From Acinetobacter celticus (lineage in GTDB: Bacteria > Pseudomonadota > Gammaproteobacteria > Pseudomonadales > Moraxellaceae): 64,000 bases of DNA. Below, piece after piece: positions 59,872 through 64,000 of this stretch. The DNA lies in contig NZ_MBDL01000012.1 in NCBI RefSeq assembly GCF_001707755.1, forward strand, positions 143,592 to 207,591, written 5' to 3'. The translations under genes and the position numbers were made by a program. The notes under the pieces were generated by a model that made no database searches, was not told where the DNA came from, and was given only the letters and a program-made list of their open reading frames with translations. How positions within the stretch are numbered: the stretch's first letter is position 1; each line of letters starts with the position of its first letter.

Positions 59872-60411
59872 CTAACTAAACATTTTTACTTTTTTGCGCT
59901 CTAAATCAGGATACAGATGATACTTTCTTCGCTCATTAACCTGAGCCACGGGTTTAAACTTCACCCGCTCATTAAGAAAATCTTCTCGTAACTGCTGATA
60001 TTCAGGTACATCATCATAACGAATCACACGATAACCTGCCATTGCTAGCAATGCATCTTGATATTGCGCATGTTGCAGACGTTTAAGTACCATAAGATCA
60101 TCAACAGCCACAATCGCTGTAATTTGCTGATGTTCATCCAATACAACAAAGTCTGCAACCATATTCCGATACTTACTCCGAGTTCGGTGGTATTTGGTTG
60201 TCAGCAGTGCATCAAAAGAAACATGGGCCAAAATAATATGTTTGGGTAATATTTCCTTTAAGCGTGTATATGTTAATTGCTCATTAATGTTGAAAATAGC
60301 ACGTTGTTTCAATGCACTATCTTGCTGCTTGGTATTATTTTCTAAACTACTCCAAGCCATTATGAGCATACAACCGAGTAAAATACTCGCGATCACAATA
60401 TAAATTGCCAT
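59872..60411 (-). CDS. Membrane-anchored DUF2726-like protein
   Basis: A 179-residue protein with one N-terminal membrane segment (about 3-20) and a cytoplasmic domain resembling DUF2726: FNINEQLTYTRLKEIL, the KYRNMVADFVVLDEHQQ strand pair and GYRVIRYDDVPEY. DUF2726 is considered a PD-(D/E)XK nuclease-like fold. Here the second acidic motif reads AIVAVDD, where many members have an E-x-D pattern, so catalytic activity is doubtful. A basic tail (ERKKVK) ends the protein. Assignment is from memory of the family pattern. Confidence 0.65.
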   Translation of the reverse strand: MAIYIVIASILLGCMLIMAWSSLENNTKQQDSALKQRAIFNINEQLTYTRLKEILPKHIILAHVSFDALLTTKYHRTRSKYRNMVADFVVLDEHQQITAIVAVDDLMVLKRLQHAQYQDALLAMAGYRVIRYDDVPEYQQLREDFLNERVKFKPVAQVNERRKYHLYPDLERKKVKMFS

Positions 60412-60876
60412 CTCTCATAATCCTTTACATTTCTTATAATCGTTTTTAGCCGTAGACTTTTTTATTCAACTCAGTATACCGCTGCTTTTATTGTTTAAAT
60501 TTAAAATTTAAAAAACTCTCTCTAAGTGTCACAAAACAGCTGTTAAAACCAACAAACTGCTACAAAAGCTCAAATACTCACTACATGTTAAAATAGCTAT
60601 CAATATTTGAACTTCAATATATAGACCACTTTAAGTTATTTTGTTTACTGTAAGCCATTCAGGGAAAAGCTGGCAAGCCTGTTTAAGACTATTGTCTAAC
60701 AATTCCGATAAACTGTTTTAACAAATCTTTTATTCTATACAGATAAAATATGCTCATGTCTGACTATCGTGTTGGAACATCTTTATATTCAAAAGAATAA
60801 ATTTTCAACATGACAAAAATATGACGTTTTCTAGGCAGATGGACAAACGGTATTCTGAACTAACCAACGTCTAAAT
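60412..60876. other. Intergenic region, nothing recognised
   Basis: About 465 AT-rich bases between the DUF2726-like gene and the ygiQ terminator. No frame with a ribosome site, no repeat and no stable hairpin stands out. It holds the promoter of the DUF2726-like gene on the minus strand. Confidence 0.5.
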
Positions 60877-60906
60877 AAAAAAAGGATGCCTAAGCATCCT
60901 TTTTTT
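60877..60906 (-). terminator. Terminator after ygiQ
   Basis: AAAAAAAGGATGC pairs with GCATCCTTTTTTT across CTAA; it lies just past the ygiQ stop on the minus strand. Confidence 0.92.
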
Positions 60907-60918
60907 ATCAACTGAAGT

Positions 60919-63312
60919 TTAAGCGCGTGATTTGGCTTTACTCTTTGATTTATTTTGACCAAAAGGCTTTTTATCGCCCGTTTCGCGTGGTGGCAAACCT
61001 GTATGTTGCGTCAAAATTTGCCCACGTTCAGGACGCTTCTTGGTATTTGATGGACGTGCTACTTGAACAACTTTTTCACCATTACGCTTTTGCGAATCAC
61101 CATCCACCGTAGAATTTTTCTTACGAGCTGACTGGTACTGCCCTTCTGCACTGCCCGCGGGTTGATAAGTCGGGATTAGATGGTGTTTAGAATTACCAAT
61201 CAAATCAGCACGACCCATTTCCTTCAATGCTTCACGCAATAATGGCCAGTTATTTGAATCATGATAACGCAAGAAGGCTTTATGAATACGACGACGTTTA
61301 TCACCTTTTACAATATCGACATTTTCAGTATAACGTGCCACTTTTGCCAGTGGGTTTTTACCCGTATGGTACATGGTGGTTGCCGTAGCCATTGGAGACG
61401 GATAGAAGGTCTGTACTTGGTCAGCACGGAAACCATTCTTTTTCAACCAAATCGCCAAATTCATCATATCGTAATCCGTTGTTCCCGGATGCGCGGCAAT
61501 AAAGTAAGGAATGAGATATTGTTCCTTACCTGCTTCCTTGCTAAAACGATCAAACATTTGTTTAAAGCGATCATAAGCCCCAATACCCGGCTTCATCATC
61601 TTATTTAATGGGCCTTTTTCGGTATGCTCAGGCGCAATTTTTAAATAACCACCGACATGATGTTGTACCAGTTCTTTGACATATTCAGGGTTCAAAACAG
61701 CCAAGTCATAACGTAAACCTGAACCAATCAGAATCTTTTTAATACCTTTCAATGAACGTGCTTTACGATACAGTTGCGTAAGCGGTGCATGATCGGTATG
61801 TAAGTTTTGACATACGCCTGGGAATACACACGATGGCTTACGACAGTTTTTCTCAATTTCAGGATCTTTACATGCCAAACGATACATGTTTGCCGTTGGG
61901 CCACCCAAGTCTGAAATAATGCCCGTAAAACCTGGTGCGGTATCACGAATCTTTTCCACTTCGCGTAAAATAGATTCTTCAGAACGGTTCTGAATAATAC
62001 GACCTTCATGTTCTGTAATTGAACAAAAAGTACAACCACCGAAACAACCGCGCATGATATTCACAGAGAATTTAATCATATCAAATGCAGGAAAACGTGC
62101 ATTTGCATAAGCTGGATGTGGCAAACGTGCATAAGGCAAGTCAAACACGTAATCCATTTCTTCCGTGGTTAACGGAATTGGCGGTGCATTCAGCCAAACA
62201 TCGCGCTCACCATGTTTTTGTACCAAGGCACGAGCATTACCTGGATTGGTTTCCAAATGCAAAATACGATTGGCATGGGCATACAGAACTGGATCTGCTG
62301 ATACGTCTTCATAGGCAGGTAAACGAATAACTGCCAATTCACGCGGTGGTAATTTGTGTTTGATGGCTTTAGACGCAGGTTGTAATTGCACAATTTGCGT
62401 GTCTGCATCTAAATGATCACCCTCACGGATAATTGGATTCGCAACGAGTTCTTTTTGGAAATTTTGATATTTGGCTAAAGAGTTATCTTTGTCTTTTTCA
62501 ATTTCACAACCATCTAAATCTTCCGTCATCACATATGGATTGATGATTGGATCGACACGGCCAATCGCATCGACATCATTTGAGGCAATTTCCACAAATT
62601 TAGCTTTAGAAGGACGGTTTAATTTATTTACGATAAACGCAGTGCCACGAACATCGGTAATTTGGTGGATTTTTTCACCACGCGCTAAACGATGCATGAC
62701 TTCGGCAATAGAACGCTCACCATTCCCATACATCAATAAATCAGCTTTAGAGTCCATCAAAACCGAACGACGAACTTTATCCGACCAATAATCATAATGT
62801 GCAATACGACGCAATGAAGCTTCAATCCCGCCCAACAAAACAGGCACATCTGGATAAGCTTCACGCACACGTTGGCAATACACCGTTGCTGCGCGGTCAG
62901 GACGTTTATTCGGTTGATTATCTGGTGAATAGGCATCATCTGAACGAATTTTACGATCAGCCGTATAGCGGTTGATCATCGAATCCATATTTCCAGCGGT
63001 AACACCCCAAGCAATATTTGGTTTGCCTAAAACTTTGAATGCTTCTGCAGAAGTCCAATCAGGCTGGGCAATAATACCAACACGAAAACCTTGTGCTTCT
63101 AAAGTACGACCAATAATGCCCGAACAAAAAGAAGGATGATCAATATAAGCATCGCCACAGACTAAAATAAAGTCACAACTGTCCCAACCAAGTTGATCCA
63201 TTTCCTCGCGCGACATCGGCAAAAATGGCGCAGGATCAAAACATGACGCCCAATATTTGTCGTAATCAAACAACGCTGTAGGCGCGGTCTGCATGGTATA
63301 AGCAGTAGACAT
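60919..63312 (-). CDS. ygiQ: YgiQ-family radical SAM protein
   Basis: A 797-residue UPF0313 protein. An N-terminal B12-binding-like domain (about 1-330) is followed by a radical SAM domain whose [4Fe-4S] cysteines are Cys423, Cys427 and Cys430 in [10 protein letters not shown], and a long basic, Lys/Arg-rich tail (about 700-797). The reaction is not known for this family. ATG 63312 is preferred; a TTG at 63321 is too near the GAGA ribosome site. The gene lies beyond the end of the rrn operon on the same strand. Confidence 0.92.
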   Translation of the reverse strand: MSTAYTMQTAPTALFDYDKYWASCFDPAPFLPMSREEMDQLGWDSCDFILVCGDAYIDHPSFCSGIIGRTLEAQGFRVGIIAQPDWTSAEAFKVLGKPNIAWGVTAGNMDSMINRYTADRKIRSDDAYSPDNQPNKRPDRAATVYCQRVREAYPDVPVLLGGIEASLRRIAHYDYWSDKVRRSVLMDSKADLLMYGNGERSIAEVMHRLARGEKIHQITDVRGTAFIVNKLNRPSKAKFVEIASNDVDAIGRVDPIINPYVMTEDLDGCEIEKDKDNSLAKYQNFQKELVANPIIREGDHLDADTQIVQLQPASKAIKHKLPPRELAVIRLPAYEDVSADPVLYAHANRILHLETNPGNARALVQKHGERDVWLNAPPIPLTTEEMDYVFDLPYARLPHPAYANARFPAFDMIKFSVNIMRGCFGGCTFCSITEHEGRIIQNRSEESILREVEKIRDTAPGFTGIISDLGGPTANMYRLACKDPEIEKNCRKPSCVFPGVCQNLHTDHAPLTQLYRKARSLKGIKKILIGSGLRYDLAVLNPEYVKELVQHHVGGYLKIAPEHTEKGPLNKMMKPGIGAYDRFKQMFDRFSKEAGKEQYLIPYFIAAHPGTTDYDMMNLAIWLKKNGFRADQVQTFYPSPMATATTMYHTGKNPLAKVARYTENVDIVKGDKRRRIHKAFLRYHDSNNWPLLREALKEMGRADLIGNSKHHLIPTYQPAGSAEGQYQSARKKNSTVDGDSQKRNGEKVVQVARPSNTKKRPERGQILTQHTGLPPRETGDKKPFGQNKSKSKAKSRA

Positions 63313-63458
63313 GACTAGCAATTCTCGGCTGGCAGATGGAAGATCTGAAAAGTCAGATCAAAGATGAAAGCCGAGCATTTTAACATGAATATCGCTCATG
63401 ATGCTTGATTATAATTTATACAATGCTTATTGATTCATAAATCAAAATCATCCACTAC

Positions 63459-63481
63459 AAAAAAGCACCCTTTCGGATGCT
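63459..63481 (-). terminator. Orphan intrinsic terminator upstream of ygiQ
   Basis: On the minus strand AGCATCC pairs with GGGTGCT across GAAA (one G-T pair) and is followed by a T-run. The nearest upstream gene end is the rrn terminator about 400 bases away, so it implies a separate short transcript or a backup rrn terminator. Confidence 0.7.
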
Positions 63482-63671
63482 AAAACCTAAGCCCAAAACT
63501 ATTCATTAATTACTTCTGCGCAATATTCTATACAAAATAATGTATGGCTTAAGCTTCAGTGACTAGAACTTTTACATATCACTGTTGCATCACTGACGCT
63601 TTTTCTCGGTTCTGATCACTTAATACATGTGTAATTACAAAACCCAATTTATCTTGATTTAACTTTAAGCC

Positions 63672-63845
63672 CTAATACGACCCTATGCTAATAATAATCT
63701 TTCTATATTTATCCACTTTTTCTAAACAATAAAAGATCATTTTAATTTCAGTTTTAAATTGGGTAGTTTGAATACTGGGTGTAGATCGTTGACCTTCAAT
63801 CATGTCTCTACATTTTCGTTTGGTACGGAATAGGGCTTTGTCCAT
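63672..63845 (-). CDS. Possible small basic ORF (57 residues)
   Basis: A minus-strand frame from ATG 63845 to TAG 63672 encodes 57 residues, rich in Lys, Arg and Ile (MDKALFRTKRKCRDMIEG at the start). An AAGGA sits directly against the ATG, which is too close for good initiation; an internal ATG at about 63806 is an alternative start. It lies between the rrn terminator and the orphan terminator at 63459. No family is recognised and it may be chance. Confidence 0.2.
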   Translation of the reverse strand: MDKALFRTKRKCRDMIEGQRSTPSIQTTQFKTEIKMIFYCLEKVDKYRKIIISIGSY

Positions 63846-63878
63846 TCCTTCATTTTCTTATTTTTATTTTTCCTGCAT

Positions 63879-63917
63879 AAAAAAAACCCCCTCAGTCTTG
63901 TGACTGAGGGGGTTTTT
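63879..63917 (-). terminator. Terminator of the rrn operon
   Basis: AAAAACCCCCTCAGTC pairs perfectly with GACTGAGGGGGTTTTT across a four-base loop; on the minus strand a T-run follows. It lies ten bases past the 5S rRNA 3' end. Confidence 0.95.
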
Positions 63918-63927
63918 AGAATTAATG

Positions 63928-64000
63928 AGCTGGCGATGACTTACTCTCACATGGGTAACCCCACACTACCATCAGCGCAAAGAGGTTTCACTTCTGAGTT
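63928..64000 (-). rRNA. rrf: 5S ribosomal RNA, 3' part
   Basis: The minus strand matches the 3' portion of a gamma-proteobacterial 5S rRNA, including AACTCAGAAGTGAAAC, GATGGTAGTGTGGGG and the closing CGCCAGC. The gene continues beyond the right edge. It marks the end of an rrn operon that runs on the minus strand from outside the window; the 3' boundary is placed to within a few bases. Confidence 0.93.

Overview
The window is a stretch of a gamma-proteobacterial chromosome and almost certainly comes from the genus Acinetobacter. The reasons are the AT-rich coding style, the protein sequences (ThiC, DksA, ParC with Ser84/Glu88 numbering, a ~617-residue FeoB, PbpG, OprD- and TorF-type porins) and the local order nrdR-ribD-methyltransferase-ribE and gacA-pilS-pilR. 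The species cannot be fixed from the sequence alone. Nearly all of the window is ordinary core chromosome. I see no prophage, insertion sequence, CRISPR array or tRNA. The right edge enters a 5S rRNA gene on the minus strand, the 3' end of an rrn operon.

Layout. 1-6.2 kb (plus): end of an unrecognised gene, a TPP riboswitch with thiC, then nudF-cpdA and dksA-gluQ. 6.2-11.5 kb (minus): murD-ftsW (cell wall and division), and feoA-feoB with a small Cys-rich membrane protein (ferrous iron uptake) behind candidate Fur sites. 11.5-16.1 kb (plus): xerC, dsbC, hom, thrC. 16.1-26.1 kb: pbpG (minus), gacA-pilS-pilR (plus), then a minus-strand block of ctp, gpmI, lptG and lptF. 26.2-29.2 kb (plus): pepA-holC and two hypothetical genes. 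29.3-35.6 kb (minus): dedA, a riboflavin operon nrdR-ribD-DNA methyltransferase-ribE, and glnK-amtB. 35.7-41.7 kb: ubiK, an uninterrupted comM, two TorF-like porins and one OprD-like porin. 41.7-52 kb (mostly minus): ppa, a MAPEG protein, fadD, parC, a NiaP-like transporter, a TRIC channel, ychJ and a TerC-CBS protein. 52-60 kb: LOG protein, a compact PiT-like membrane protein, a DHA2 transporter, a GH25 muramidase, dinB, and an MHS transporter with RidA. 60-64 kb (minus): a DUF2726-like protein, YgiQ, and the rrn operon end.

Functional links visible in the order: iron uptake (feoABC-like) under probable Fur control; nitrogen sensing and uptake (glnK-amtB) with a sigma-54-like site; threonine synthesis (hom-thrC); LPS export (lptF-lptG); riboflavin synthesis with an orphan adenine methyltransferase translationally coupled to ribD; type IV pilus control (pilSR) next to a GacA regulator, with the competence gene comM elsewhere in the same window.

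The most interesting unexplained items are: a hairpin that hides both the ribosome binding site and the start codon of gluQ; the methyltransferase embedded in the rib operon; a 324-residue membrane protein with two copies of a PiT-like signature; two orphan minus-strand terminators (54.1 kb and 63.46 kb), each next to a tiny unannotated reading frame, one of which is a lipoprotein frame broken by an amber codon; and a terminator-like hairpin between lptG and gpmI. I found no clear new defence or mobile system.
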